In this document: positions 18,101 to 27,700 of the stretch, in pieces
Layout of the letters: the number at the start of each line of letters is the position of its first letter
Numbering within the stretch: position 1 is the first letter of the stretch
From: Anaeromyxobacter terrae
GTDB lineage: Bacteria; Myxococcota; Myxococcia; Myxococcales; Anaeromyxobacteraceae
Direction of reading: 5' to 3'
DNA: 64,000 nucleotides
NCBI RefSeq assembly: GCF_022690685.1
Contig: NZ_JALCYY010000012.1
Location: 1-64,000 of the forward strand
Made by a program: the position numbers and the translations under genes
Notes under the pieces: model-generated
What the model was told of the DNA's origin: nothing
The model's database searches: none
Seen by the model: the letters and a program-made list of their open reading frames with translations, nothing else

Positions 18101-20967
18101 AGACGCTCGACCTCTGGCGGGCGAACGCGACGTTCGGCCTCCGGCTCGACCCCATCTGGCGGTGCGCCCTCGACCCGTCGACCCTGCAGCGCGGCGTCTA
18201 CTGCGACACGGACCGGCTCGACCTGCGCTCGCAGAAGGAGTTCTACGCCAAGGCCAGCAACGCGGTGTTCGTGCCGCTCCTCACCGCCATCGACGCCGCG
18301 TTCCGCTACAAGACGCAGTTCCGCAGCCGCACCGGGGCGACCGTCGGCTTCGCCCCGGAGATCTGCGTCCCGGACTCCAACGCGATCCCGTACTGCTACG
18401 ACCCGCCCGCCATCGAGGAGGCGCGCGCGCGCGTCGATTGTGCCCTGGACCTGTTCTCGAGGGCCGACGTCAGCCTCGGCGCGACGGCGCGCAGCGAGCT
18501 CCGGAGCTTCCTCGTCACCGCGTTCGGCTACTCCCAGGACCTGACCGGCACGGTGCCGATCACCTACGACGGGTTCGAGCGGCTCGACGCCGAGCTCCTC
18601 ATCATGCTCGGCGACGAGGCGTACACGCGCGCGTTCGCGTCGCGGTTCGACCTCGCCGGCTCGCGCATGGTCTCGTTCCAGGGGAGCCTGTTCGAGCCGA
18701 ACGGGATCAACCTGGCGGGCGGCGCCGGGAACGAGATGTACAACCTGTACCAGGCCGCCCAGTACTACCAGACGGCGCTCGATCGCTTCTACGCGCTGAG
18801 CGGCTACCTCTGGCAGTCGGTGCAGGCGATGGGCACCGACGCGTCGCGGAACTTCGTGACCAAGGAGACGGTGGTCGCGTACTTCGACAAGCTCATCCGC
18901 GCGTCCACGCAGAAGTCGCGCGCGTGGAGCGAGGTCGCGAAGCGGTACCAGAGCTTCAACCGGCCCGATCTCGCCCGCCACGTGGCGGAGCGCGCCTACA
19001 GCGCGGCGTACCTCGAGTCGATCGTCCTCTCGCGCATGATGCTGCGGGTCGTCAGCGTCGCGGACCCGGCCGACCGGGACTTCATCCGGAGCCGCGCCGA
19101 GCTCGCGGCGCTCGGGTACCGTGCCGCGCTCCTCGACATGCGCGAGGCCTACGCGCGCATCAAGGACGATCCGACCTACTTCGGCTTCGCGCCCGACTTC
19201 ATCCCGTTCCCCGCGCTCGAGCCGGGCGACGTGAACGCGTTCACGAAGCTCCTCTCCGCCGCGAAGGCCAGCGCGGCCGACGCCGGCAAGAAGGAGGAGG
19301 TCGCGCTCTCCTCGACCCGGGCGTTCGACACCGACGCGGCCCAGTTCCAGGCGGAGCTCATCCGGATCCGGAACAACTACGAGTCCCAGCTCGCGGACAT
19401 CTGCGGGACCTTCCTCGGAGACGACGGCCTCGTCCATCCGGCCACCCGGACCTACGCGCACCTGAACGAGATCGGCCGTCTCATGGGGAATCCCTGCGGT
19501 CGCGTGGGCAACGGCAAGCTCCACGCCGCCATGGGCGAGCTCGAGCTCGTCGGGCTCGACATGAAGGGCGTCGCCGCTCAGTACGACCGGGTGCTGGCCG
19601 AGATCGAGATCGAGCGGGCGCGCGTCGAGCAGCAGTGCGGCCTCGCCCTGAAGCTCGCCGACTACCGCTGGGCCGCCCAGGGACAGGTCGCGACGCTGGA
19701 GGCGGCGGTCCGGGACGCGCAGCGGACCCAGGGCGACCTCGGCCGGTACCTCGCCAAGATCGAGCAGCTCGCGAGCCTCGCGAACTGCAGCGTGGGCACG
19801 TCGTCCAGCTGCCCCCAGGCGGCCGCGGCGGCGGCGACCTACGTCGCCACCTACACCGTCCAGACCGCGGCGTTCGCCGCCCTGGACGCGGAGATCTCCT
19901 CCGCGCAGGACGAGATCTCCCTCATCAACCGGACCACCACGCGGTGGGAGTCGCAACAGCAGTGCGAGGTGATGCGCACGGACTCGGACGCCGCGGTGAA
20001 GAAGCTCCTCCTCGATCTCGCGAGCCTCGATCTCGAGGCGCTCAAGACGCAGTACCGGATGAAGCTCGCGTTCGCGGACGTTCAGCGGCTCACGAACGAC
20101 GCGACCCGCACGCTCGCCGAGCAGGAGGAGACGGAGCAGCAGACGATCAACGTGGAGGCGGCGCGCAACGACCCGAACGTCCGCATCTACAAGAACGACG
20201 CCGTCATCCTCGCCGATCAGACGTTCACCGAGGCCGTCGCCGACGCGTACAAGGCGACGAAGGTCCTCGAGTACTACACGAGCCAGAGCTACGCGCACCT
20301 CGTCGACCTGTTCCTCATCCGCATGGTCGCGCACGGGGACTACAACCTCGAGACCTACCTCTCCGAGCTCGAGAACGCCTACCGCGAGTTCCAGCAGCAG
20401 TACGGGAACCCCGACACGCGCGTCGAGATCGTGTCGCTCCGCGACGACGTGCTCGCGATCCCGCGGCTCGACGGCGGGGGCCGGTCGCTCTCGCAGGCGT
20501 CGCGCATCGCGCTCTTCCGCGCGGAGCTCGGCGACTCCGCCCACCTCGACGACCGCGGCTACCTCACGCTGCCGTTCTCGACGAGCCTCGCGCGCCTCTC
20601 GCCCCTCACGCGCAACCACAAGATCCTGGCGGTCGAGGCGGAGATCATCGGCTCCGACGTCGGCGACACCGTCGGGCGCGTCTACGTCCGGCAGCGCGGG
20701 ACGGGCACCGTCCAGTCGGTCACCGGCGAGAAGCGCTACTACCGCCTCCCCGAGCGGACCGCCGTCCTGAACCCGCTCTTCAACGGCGTGCGCGTGTTCG
20801 GCCCGGAGGTCTACCGGAGCGACCGCATGCGCGATCGACCCTTCGTGAACACGCACTGGGAGCTCATCCTGAACCAGAAGGACGAGCTCGCGAACCAGGA
20901 CATCGACCTCCAGTCGCTCACCGACATCCGGCTGTATGTCTACTACACCGACTTCACGCAGCTCTGA
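15199..20967 (+). CDS. giant Cys-rich lipoprotein with TcA-like (Tc toxin A subunit) C-terminus
   Basis: About 1,922 residues. A lipoprotein signal ends with LSGC (Cys29). Residues about 30-400 are short Cys-rich repeats (GCxC...G.CDAGL.C). A beta-rich region follows, then a long helical region. At about 1460-1535 a coiled coil is rich in Ala/Gln/Glu, and at about 1600-1700 there are further helices. The last 180 residues resemble the TcA C-terminal domain that docks TcB: LARLSPLTRNHKILAVEAEI and a terminal DIDLQSLTDIRLYVYYTD. In Tc complexes TcA forms the pentameric translocation channel. Start: GTG 15199 has GAAGGGGG upstream; an in-frame start at 15148 also exists. It is the first gene of a tightly spaced six-gene operon. 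The TcA link is from remembered family patterns and covers mainly the C-terminus. Confidence 0.6.
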   Translation: MYAVPRPHSRSLRHVLIAIALGSIALSGCSRDTPACSQGTLGCACLADATCGKDASGAWLACDGGRCAAAPCPSGTLGCSCSAAGTCTSGLTCSGEPGHARCELPGCTPGGLDCGCRIDRTCDAGYLCQGRICGAASCAEGSAGCACRPNYACDAGLTCKADGTCGSPGCAPGELGCACLPGGGCANASLFCGGDATCQQTTCTPGTEGCACFSDGRCGQSSTGPTLACAGGTCVKATCPVGEPGCPCRADGSCDAGACVKGACVAQDTLTPPAAPVCYSPCQSGLALSDGTYVPCPADGLMARCLDGKVCTEGSCTAPGAPAPACATELDCPDFQTCIAGKCYATCSTNADCSGGRSCYRHVCRAPCTAASDTCPTGTACVTTDGDTGFCLPIRRSDGQPQLAVAGTFTLSAESVALSSSRLSGTLVLRNDAPVGLEFTVRKLEHTEFPPEGPVRVTASPLPWLAMGAGTPTVVDQVTVFVEGNGGTAELKLAIASEPGLGRWEGRVEIANAKLGRRVVSLSYVTRPEGRWAGKMHTFANFGVAGLDAWMADRTSTSALSLVGNGFIQRWGAFRQGRITFDELQAVVTATLNESWRWESVRSLCRQGAACYPYHRSPGYATYVEALDSAPIPTAASELPIALNLRASDADPLQLVGKIVTAESLQYAGDPAVTLTFAADPSSCKGDVGSACIAPLASLDAQIRVGGRYVTTAADTGCARAQPGTFSQAAIPWLVPGFAEGSTLDAASGVRYRYECRDRLLPFGTGAEPVNLSFAQANPIPDGRPRVRRLELVDGALINGDTLLILYRERFEESFLGPKDTAGFAAYGFMTLTRSPAELDATAYQGHAASDARTPPEGVLGTACTPAIVEKVLGQGAAVLDNPDALATGVLDGIAPGQDPVPLDGSQPEKVHYLCHDTGLFDGGPNDKAGLDVKVACPAGSGVTFFTNTLDRGQIADLPCQQAGSCQETLDLWRANATFGLRLDPIWRCALDPSTLQRGVYCDTDRLDLRSQKEFYAKASNAVFVPLLTAIDAAFRYKTQFRSRTGATVGFAPEICVPDSNAIPYCYDPPAIEEARARVDCALDLFSRADVSLGATARSELRSFLVTAFGYSQDLTGTVPITYDGFERLDAELLIMLGDEAYTRAFASRFDLAGSRMVSFQGSLFEPNGINLAGGAGNEMYNLYQAAQYYQTALDRFYALSGYLWQSVQAMGTDASRNFVTKETVVAYFDKLIRASTQKSRAWSEVAKRYQSFNRPDLARHVAERAYSAAYLESIVLSRMMLRVVSVADPADRDFIRSRAELAALGYRAALLDMREAYARIKDDPTYFGFAPDFIPFPALEPGDVNAFTKLLSAAKASAADAGKKEEVALSSTRAFDTDAAQFQAELIRIRNNYESQLADICGTFLGDDGLVHPATRTYAHLNEIGRLMGNPCGRVGNGKLHAAMGELELVGLDMKGVAAQYDRVLAEIEIERARVEQQCGLALKLADYRWAAQGQVATLEAAVRDAQRTQGDLGRYLAKIEQLASLANCSVGTSSSCPQAAAAAATYVATYTVQTAAFAALDAEISSAQDEISLINRTTTRWESQQQCEVMRTDSDAAVKKLLLDLASLDLEALKTQYRMKLAFADVQRLTNDATRTLAEQEETEQQTINVEAARNDPNVRIYKNDAVILADQTFTEAVADAYKATKVLEYYTSQSYAHLVDLFLIRMVAHGDYNLETYLSELENAYREFQQQYGNPDTRVEIVSLRDDVLAIPRLDGGGRSLSQASRIALFRAELGDSAHLDDRGYLTLPFSTSLARLSPLTRNHKILAVEAEIIGSDVGDTVGRVYVRQRGTGTVQSVTGEKRYYRLPERTAVLNPLFNGVRVFGPEVYRSDRMRDRPFVNTHWELILNQKDELANQDIDLQSLTDIRLYVYYTDFTQL

Positions 20968-20980
20968 TCGGAGAGGCGGC

Positions 20981-23518
20981 ATGCGCTGGACCACCCGGAC
21001 CGCGCTCCTCACGCTCGCGCTGGCGGTCGCGTCGGGCTGCCAGTGTGGGTCGCCACCGGCGAGCTGCGCCGCGGGCACCGGCGGCTGCACGTGCCGCGTC
21101 GACGGGAGCTGCGACGCCGGGCTCACGTGCGGCGCCGGCAACGCGTGCGCCGCGTGCGCGCCCGGCCTGGCCGGCTGTGCTTGCCTCGCGAACGGCAGCT
21201 GCGACGCCGGGCTCGCCTGCCGCGGATCGACCTGCGCGACCTGCGTCGCCGGCGCGGAGAGCTGCGCGTGCACCTCGACGTCGACCTGCGACGCGGCGCT
21301 CTCGTGCCGGAACGGCGTCTGTGTCGCGGACGCCTGCCCCGACGGGACCCTCGCCTGCGCGTGCCGCGCGGACGGCAGCTGCGACGCGTCGCTCACGTGC
21401 GCGAGCGGGACGTGCCGGACCTGCACGGCCGACGTCGCCGGCTGCCCGTGCGACAACGGCCTCTGCCAGGGCCTCGTCTGCGAGGGCACGACCGGCGCGT
21501 GCCGCGCCGCGAAGGGCTGCGACGCCTGTGCGCTCTACCAGCAGTGCACGCCCGGGACGGTGATCGCCGACGCGACCTGCCTTCCGTCCTGCGACGTCGG
21601 CTTCGTCTGGAACTCGGTCGCCGCGCGCTGCGACCCCGATCCCAACGCGACGTGCGCGGCGAGCGAGCCCGGCAGCATCCTGGGCGCCTGCGTGGGCGCC
21701 TACCGCGCCTGCGTCGAGGACGGGACCTCGGCCCACTGCGGCGGCTGCCTCGAAGGCTACCTCGAGGAGAGCCGCACGTGCCGCCCGGTCAAGACGTGCG
21801 ACAGCGCGGGCTGCACCGCGAACCACCTGTCCTGCACGCCGCCCGGCCCGCACGCTGACGCGGTCTGCGGCGGCTGCGCTCCCGGCTACGCCCAGAGCGG
21901 CGCCGCGTGCGTCGCCCTCACGTGCGCCGAGATCCAGGCCGGCTGCGACGCGAAGAACGAGGTCTGCGACGAGCCGCCGGGCGGCGGCGCCGTGTGCGGC
22001 GCATGCAAGGCCGGGCTCGTGCGCGACGTGACGACCGGGGCCTGCCGCCCCCCTTACTCCTGCGCGACGCTCCCGCCCTGCCCCGCGGACCAGACGTGCA
22101 CTCCAGGCACCGCGACGAGCGACGCGTACTGCCGGGACGCGATCTGCCCCACGTGCCAGGGCCCGGGCGAGGACGGCGTCTCGCCGACTCCGACGACCGA
22201 CGGGCGGTGCATCTGCAAGACGCTGCCGGGCTGGTTCTACGCGGTCGGCGGCATCGCGGGGGCGCTGCCGTGCGACGCCGACCAGGACGGCTGGGTCCGG
22301 GCGGAGGCGCGCTACTACCTCGAGAGCAACGACCCCGCCCTCAAGGACAACGCGCGGTGCGACCTGCGCAGGATCGATCGCTTCTGGCTGCAAGACGACC
22401 GCGGGAGCCCGCCGAAGCTCATCACGCTCACGTCCGCGATCCCGCTCTACGAGAGCACGCGGAACGACGACCCTGCACGGCTCGAGCAGGTGTCGGGCAC
22501 GGCGGAGGTGCCCATCTACGGCGCGGGCGGCCGCGCGCTCCGCGCCGCCGAGCTGAACGGCTTCACGAAGGCCTGCGTCGGCGAGAAGGCCGATCACAAC
22601 GACAACAAGCTGAACGACGTGTCGGAGTGGGGCCGGCCTCCCTACGACCAGGCGCCGGTGGCAGCGTCGTCGGATCTCCCGAGCGAGCTCGTCGCGGTGT
22701 ACACACGGTTCAGCTACTTCATCGAGCTGCACCGCGGGTGGTACGAGGCCGGCGCGGTGGGCGGCCCGGGCTCCTACCACATCGCCGAGAAGCGCCGCGG
22801 CGTCGGCGGAGGCTTTCCGCTGCGCTACGGCCTCGAGGCCAGCGGGGTGCGCACGAGCGACTTCTGGCAGGACTGCCCGCGCTCGCGCGACGCCTGGTTC
22901 TCGCCGACCGCGCCGGCGATCGGGATGGACTTCGCGTCGGTGAGCGCGCCGAACCGCACGTGGAAGGGCATGACCCACCACAGCCAGTTCAAGTGCGTCC
23001 AGGTCGTGGACGACACGACCTACGCGACGAAGGCGGCCGCGCTGAACCGGCACCTCCAGACCGTCGAGACGCTCGGCGCGCCCGGGACCGCCCACGCGCC
23101 GAGCGAATACCTGCGGGCCACCGTGAACGAGTGCGAGCTGACCGCGGATCCGAGCGTCCCCATCGCGAGCGGGCCGAACCCGCGCGATCCGGTGATGACC
23201 TGCAAGCCGGTGCTCCCGAGCCCGGAGCACGTCGGCAAGGTCGTCTGGGCCGCCGTGCAGCTCGCCGAGAGCTCGCAGTACTTCCGCGGCTGCATCGTGC
23301 AGTGCAACGGCTTCCCCTACCTGTGCCCGGGCTCGGATCCGCTGAACCCCTCGGCGCAGGGCTGCTACCACGTGTGCGGCGACCTCGCGGCGAGCGAGGC
23401 GAAGGACCTCGTGGACGGGGCCGGCGCGTACCGGCTCCGCGGCGAGGTGCCGGTGATCCCGGTCACCGACACGCCGCTCGCCGACAGCGCGAGCGGCTAC
23501 CGCCTCGTCCCCCGCTGA
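20981..23518 (+). CDS. Cys-rich secreted lipoprotein of the Tc-like operon
   Basis: The 845-residue product starts with a lipoprotein signal (LTLALAVASGC). Residues about 20-420 are Cys-rich repeats like those at the N-terminus of the preceding protein (GSCDAGLTC, CACxADGSC) plus longer EGF-like units (CxxGxxxxxxxCxxxxxC). The last 400 residues form a globular Cys-poor domain with segments such as HNDNKLNDVSEWG (a possible Ca-binding loop) and WKGMTHHSQFKCVQV. No enzyme family was recognised. ATG 20981 has GGAGAGG in front and is 13 bp from the previous stop. Shared repeats suggest both proteins sit together on the cell surface. An upstream ATG (20936) would overlap the previous gene. Confidence 0.75.
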   Translation: MRWTTRTALLTLALAVASGCQCGSPPASCAAGTGGCTCRVDGSCDAGLTCGAGNACAACAPGLAGCACLANGSCDAGLACRGSTCATCVAGAESCACTSTSTCDAALSCRNGVCVADACPDGTLACACRADGSCDASLTCASGTCRTCTADVAGCPCDNGLCQGLVCEGTTGACRAAKGCDACALYQQCTPGTVIADATCLPSCDVGFVWNSVAARCDPDPNATCAASEPGSILGACVGAYRACVEDGTSAHCGGCLEGYLEESRTCRPVKTCDSAGCTANHLSCTPPGPHADAVCGGCAPGYAQSGAACVALTCAEIQAGCDAKNEVCDEPPGGGAVCGACKAGLVRDVTTGACRPPYSCATLPPCPADQTCTPGTATSDAYCRDAICPTCQGPGEDGVSPTPTTDGRCICKTLPGWFYAVGGIAGALPCDADQDGWVRAEARYYLESNDPALKDNARCDLRRIDRFWLQDDRGSPPKLITLTSAIPLYESTRNDDPARLEQVSGTAEVPIYGAGGRALRAAELNGFTKACVGEKADHNDNKLNDVSEWGRPPYDQAPVAASSDLPSELVAVYTRFSYFIELHRGWYEAGAVGGPGSYHIAEKRRGVGGGFPLRYGLEASGVRTSDFWQDCPRSRDAWFSPTAPAIGMDFASVSAPNRTWKGMTHHSQFKCVQVVDDTTYATKAAALNRHLQTVETLGAPGTAHAPSEYLRATVNECELTADPSVPIASGPNPRDPVMTCKPVLPSPEHVGKVVWAAVQLAESSQYFRGCIVQCNGFPYLCPGSDPLNPSAQGCYHVCGDLAASEAKDLVDGAGAYRLRGEVPVIPVTDTPLADSASGYRLVPR

Positions 23519-23551
23519 CGCTCCCTTCCGCGCCTCGCAGGAGAACCCGAC

Positions 23552-24703
23552 ATGGCAGACCCCACGAACGCCTACCTGTCCATCGAAGAGGTCGCCCGCA
23601 GCTACAACCTCCCGCCGGAGGCCGTGGCGGCGCTGGTCTCCGACGGGACGCTCCCGTCGGTGAGGTTCGGCGACGAGGTCCGGATCCGCGCCGCGCTCGT
23701 CGACCGCCACGTGCGGCGCGGCGAGCTCGCGAGCGGGCTGCGGCGCTGGCCGGTGCGCGCCGCGCTCGGCGCGGGGGCCGCGGCGCTCGTCCTCGCCGGC
23801 GTCGTCGCGATCGCGGCGAACCCGGCGGGCCCGGGCGAGCGGGTGCCGCGCCAGATCCCCTACCGCGGCTACCTCGAGCAGAACGGAGCTCCCGTCACCG
23901 ACGCCGCGGTCCCGATGACGTTCGAGCTCTTCACGAACGACGCCGGTCTGGACAACGGCGCGCTGGCGGTCTGGTCCGAGACGCGGAGCGTCTCCGTCAT
24001 GGACGGGAACTTCACGGTCGCGCTCGGCGATGACTTCCCGATCCGGCCCGAGCTCTTCGCCCAGCCCTCGCTGTACTTGCAGGTGTCGGTGAACGGGCAG
24101 CCGCTCGCGGGCCGTCAGCGGCTCCTCTCCGTCCCCTACGCACAGTACGCTGCGGCGACGAGCGCCATCCCGACGGGCAGCATCGTCGCGTTCGGCGGGC
24201 CCGACGACAAGGTCCCCGCGGGCTGGCTGCCGTGCCGCGGGCAGCACCTCGACGCCGCCCAGTATCCAGCGCTCTTCGGGGCGATCGGCTACACGTACGG
24301 TGGATCGGGGAATACGTTCGACCTGCCGGACCTCGGCGGCCGCTTCCTGCGTGGCCTCCGCGCAGACAACGCCGGGGACCTCCTCGGGCGCGACCCAGGC
24401 GCGTTCCAGGACTGGACGACCGGCCTTCCGCGCAACGCCCTCAAGGCGGACGCGGTGAACCTCAACCACTCGCACCGGTACAACGACTGGTACTTCGCCG
24501 AGGCGTGGTGCCCGTCCTACCCGCCCAACGGCGATCGCACGGGATCTCACTCGAGCGACACCGACAACAATCGGTGCGAGGAGACGCGCGACACCCAGCC
24601 CGCCTCCATCAACCTCTTCCACGAGCACACCGTCTCGGGCGGCGACGGCGAGACGCGACCGGCGAACGTCGCGGTGAACTGGATCATCAAGGTCGTCGAG
24701 TAG
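23552..24703 (+). CDS. HTH-TM-collar protein: cytoplasmic excisionase-like domain, one TM, external phage tail-collar domain
   Basis: The 383-residue product has an unusual order. Residues 8-55 look like a MerR/excisionase-type winged helix (YLSIEEVARSYNLPPEAVAALV...VRF). A single hydrophobic helix follows (about 72-92, LGAGAAALVLAGVVAIAA). Next come a beta-rich region (IPYRGYLEQNGAPV) and a phage tail-collar domain (SIVAFGGPDDKVPAGWLPC, YGGSGNTFDLPDLGGRFLRG). Collar domains cap trimeric phage fibres and occur in secreted fibres. No other phage gene is nearby, so it is not a prophage remnant. AGGAGA precedes ATG 23552. Within this operon it may assemble or display the complex. Confidence 0.75.
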   Translation: MADPTNAYLSIEEVARSYNLPPEAVAALVSDGTLPSVRFGDEVRIRAALVDRHVRRGELASGLRRWPVRAALGAGAAALVLAGVVAIAANPAGPGERVPRQIPYRGYLEQNGAPVTDAAVPMTFELFTNDAGLDNGALAVWSETRSVSVMDGNFTVALGDDFPIRPELFAQPSLYLQVSVNGQPLAGRQRLLSVPYAQYAAATSAIPTGSIVAFGGPDDKVPAGWLPCRGQHLDAAQYPALFGAIGYTYGGSGNTFDLPDLGGRFLRGLRADNAGDLLGRDPGAFQDWTTGLPRNALKADAVNLNHSHRYNDWYFAEAWCPSYPPNGDRTGSHSSDTDNNRCEETRDTQPASINLFHEHTVSGGDGETRPANVAVNWIIKVVE

Positions 24704-24718
24704 GCGGAGACCCCGGCG

Positions 24719-27700
24719 ATGCGGGAGCGCGCGAGGGACCACGCATCGATGCCCGCCGCCGCCCGTCCTGGGCGGCGCGTCGCGCTCCTCGTCGCCGTGA
24801 CCGCGCTCGCGGCGGGCACGGCGTGCGACGGGGGCGGCCGGGACACGACGCCGCCCGGCGCGCCCGTCTTCACGACGTCGTTTCCGGACGCCGCCTCGGC
24901 CGACGACCGTCCCGTGCTCGCTGGGACCGCGGAGCCGCGGGCGACGGTGCGGATCTACACCTCGCCGGACTGCTCGGGAGCGCCCTCGGCGTCAGCGGGC
25001 GCGGACGCGGCGGGCGTCTTCTCGACCCCGGTCACCGTCCCGCACGACATGGCCACCGTCTTCTCCGCGACCGCCGTCGACGCCGCCGGCAACGTCTCCC
25101 GGTGCGCCTCGGGCCCGCGGTACCTCCACGACGGCCAGCCTCCGCCCCCCACGCTCACCGTGAGCCCGAACGGCCCGGCGAACGACAACTGGCCGGTCGT
25201 CTCCGGCGCGGCGGAGCGCGGCGCGACGGTCGAGGTGTACGCCGATCCGCTCTGCAGCGGTCCGCCGCTCGCGTCGGAGCCCATCCCCGTCGGGACGTTC
25301 CGGGCCAGCGTCCACGTGGCGGACGACTCCACCACGACGTTCCACGGCGTGGTGACCGACCCGACCGGCCACCGCTCCGAGTGCGGCCCCGGCATCACCT
25401 ACGTCGAGGACAGCCTCGGCCCCGCGGCCCCGGAGCTCTCGCTCGCCCCCGCGTCGCCGTCCACGGTCGCCACCCTCACCGCGAGCGGCTCGACCGAGCC
25501 CGGCGCGTCGGTCACCGTCCACGCCTCGGCAGACTGCACCGGCGCGGCCGCTGCGGAGGTGACCGCCGACGCGAGCGGCGCGTTCTCGGCGCAGGTGAAC
25601 GCGGCCCAGGACGCGACCACGTGGTTCAGCGCCCGGGCGCGGGATCGCGCCGGGAACCTCTCCGCGTGCTCGAGCGGGAGGTCCTTCGTCCACGACGGGA
25701 CGCCGCCTTCGTTCGCCGGGATCTCCGCCGCGATCGCCACCGGGCCCGGCACCGTGCGCCTCACGTGGCCGGCCGCGTCGGACGCGACCACGGCGCCGGC
25801 GGACATCACCTACGAGATCTGCCGGACGGACGCGTGGCATGGGTGCGACGCGTTCGTCGCGAGCGACACGGTCACCGGCGCGACGTCGTTCGACGTCACC
25901 GGCCTCACGCCGGACGCGCGCTCCTTCTTCGCCGTCCGCGCGCGGGACGCGCTCGGGCACCGCGACGCCAACCTGCGCCAGGCGATGGCCCGGCTGCCGG
26001 GCCCGGCGGGGCAGCGCAGCGTGACCGTCGGCCAGGAGTTCACGTGCGTGCTCGGCGACGGCGGCACGGTGCAATGCGCCGGGGTGAACACGTCGGGGCA
26101 GCTCGGCGACGGGACGACGTCGTCGCGCCCGACCTTCGCTCCCGTCGCGGGCGTCGCGGGCGCGATCTCCCTCGACGCGGGCTTCGAGCACGCGTGCGCC
26201 GTCCTCGTCGACGGGACCGTCCGCTGCTGGGGGCGCAACGCGGAGGGCCAGCTCGGGGTCGGAGATCGTCTCGCCCGCACGTCCCCCGCGGTGGTGCCCG
26301 GGCTGCACGGCGCGGTGGCCGTCACCTCGGGCGCGAGGCACACGTGCGCGCTGCTCTCGAGCGGAGCCGTCCGCTGCTGGGGTGACAACGGCTACGGACA
26401 GCTCGGCGACGGCTCGACCTCGACGGCGGCCTCCCCGGTGGCGGTCTCCGGCCTGGACACCGTCGTCTCGCTCTCGGCAGGCGGCATGCACACGTGCGCG
26501 GTCCGGGCAGCCGGGACGGCCGTGTGCTGGGGCAGCGACGACTACGGGCAGATCGGCGACGGCGCGATGGCGTACGGCATTCGCCGCCTGACCCCTGCGG
26601 CGGTCATCGGGTCGGGGTTCGTGAGCGTCTCCGCGGGCGGCGCGTTCACCTGCGCGGCACGCGAGGATGGCTCGGTGCGGTGCTGGGGCTTGAACGGCTC
26701 CGGGCAGCTCGGAGACGGGACGACGACGTCGAGCCCCAGCCCCGTCACGCCGGAGGTCCGCGGCGTCGTCGCCATCGCCTGCGGATCCGGGCACACCTGC
26801 GCGCTGCGCGGCAACGGTGAGGCGTGGTGCTGGGGCGACGACTCGTACCAGCAGCTCGGTGCGCTCTCCTCGACCACGTCGCCGGTGCCCGTCCTCCTGA
26901 CCTCGCCCGCGCCTTCGATCGCCCTCGCCGCAGGGTTCACGCACACGTGCGCCGTGGGTGCCGACGGTGTGGCCCGGTGCCTGGGACGGAACACGGTCGG
27001 CCAGCTCGGCGACGGCACGACGACGCTTCGCTCCAGCCCCTCCCCCGCGGCGATCGCGAGCGCGAACGCCGCGCGGCAGCTCTCGGTCGCCGGCGACTCG
27101 GCCTGCGCGACGCTCACGGCCGGCCAGATCGTCTGCTTCGGAGCGAACGATCGAGGGCAGGCGGGATCGGCCTCCTCCGAGGGAGTGCCCTTGCCGGTGG
27201 AGGTCCCCGGGCTCGCCGCTCGCGCCGTCGCGGTCGGAGGGGCGACGAGCTGCGCCGTGAGGCCGGACGGCGACGTCGCCTGCTGGGGCGACAACGCGCA
27301 CGGGCAGCTCGGGCCGAGCGTCACGTCGTCGTCGAACAGCGCCCCCGCGGTCATCGGCATCTCCGGCGGGGTCGCCGCCGTCGCCGTCGGGACGGGGCAC
27401 GTCTGCGCGCTCGCCGGCGGGCTCGTGTCCTGCTGGGGCGACAACGCCTCGGGTCAGCTCGGCGACGGCTCGTTCGTGTCGCGCTCCACCCCGGCGCTCG
27501 TCCAGAACCTCGCGAGCGTCCGGCGGATCGCGCTCGGAGCTGCCTTCTCCTGCGCGCTGCGCAGCGACGGGGTGGTGCTGTGCTGGGGCAGGGGCGCGGA
27601 GCACCAGCTCGGCCGCTATTCCCCGACGGGCGAGAGCACCCCCGTCCAGTCCTACGCGGGCGTCGTCCCCGCGATCGATCTGGCCGCGAGCGCGGAGAAC

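Noticed and set aside
14023..21489. 2,488-codon open frame on the minus strand opposite the Tc-like gene
   Set aside because: Only its last 248 codons are the hydrolase. The rest is an Arg/Glu/Val/Ala-rich shadow of the plus-strand coding sequence, as GC-rich genes give.
24181..24703. Prophage remnant because of the tail-collar domain
   Set aside because: No capsid, terminase, integrase or other tail gene is nearby, and the gene fits tightly in the toxin-like operon.
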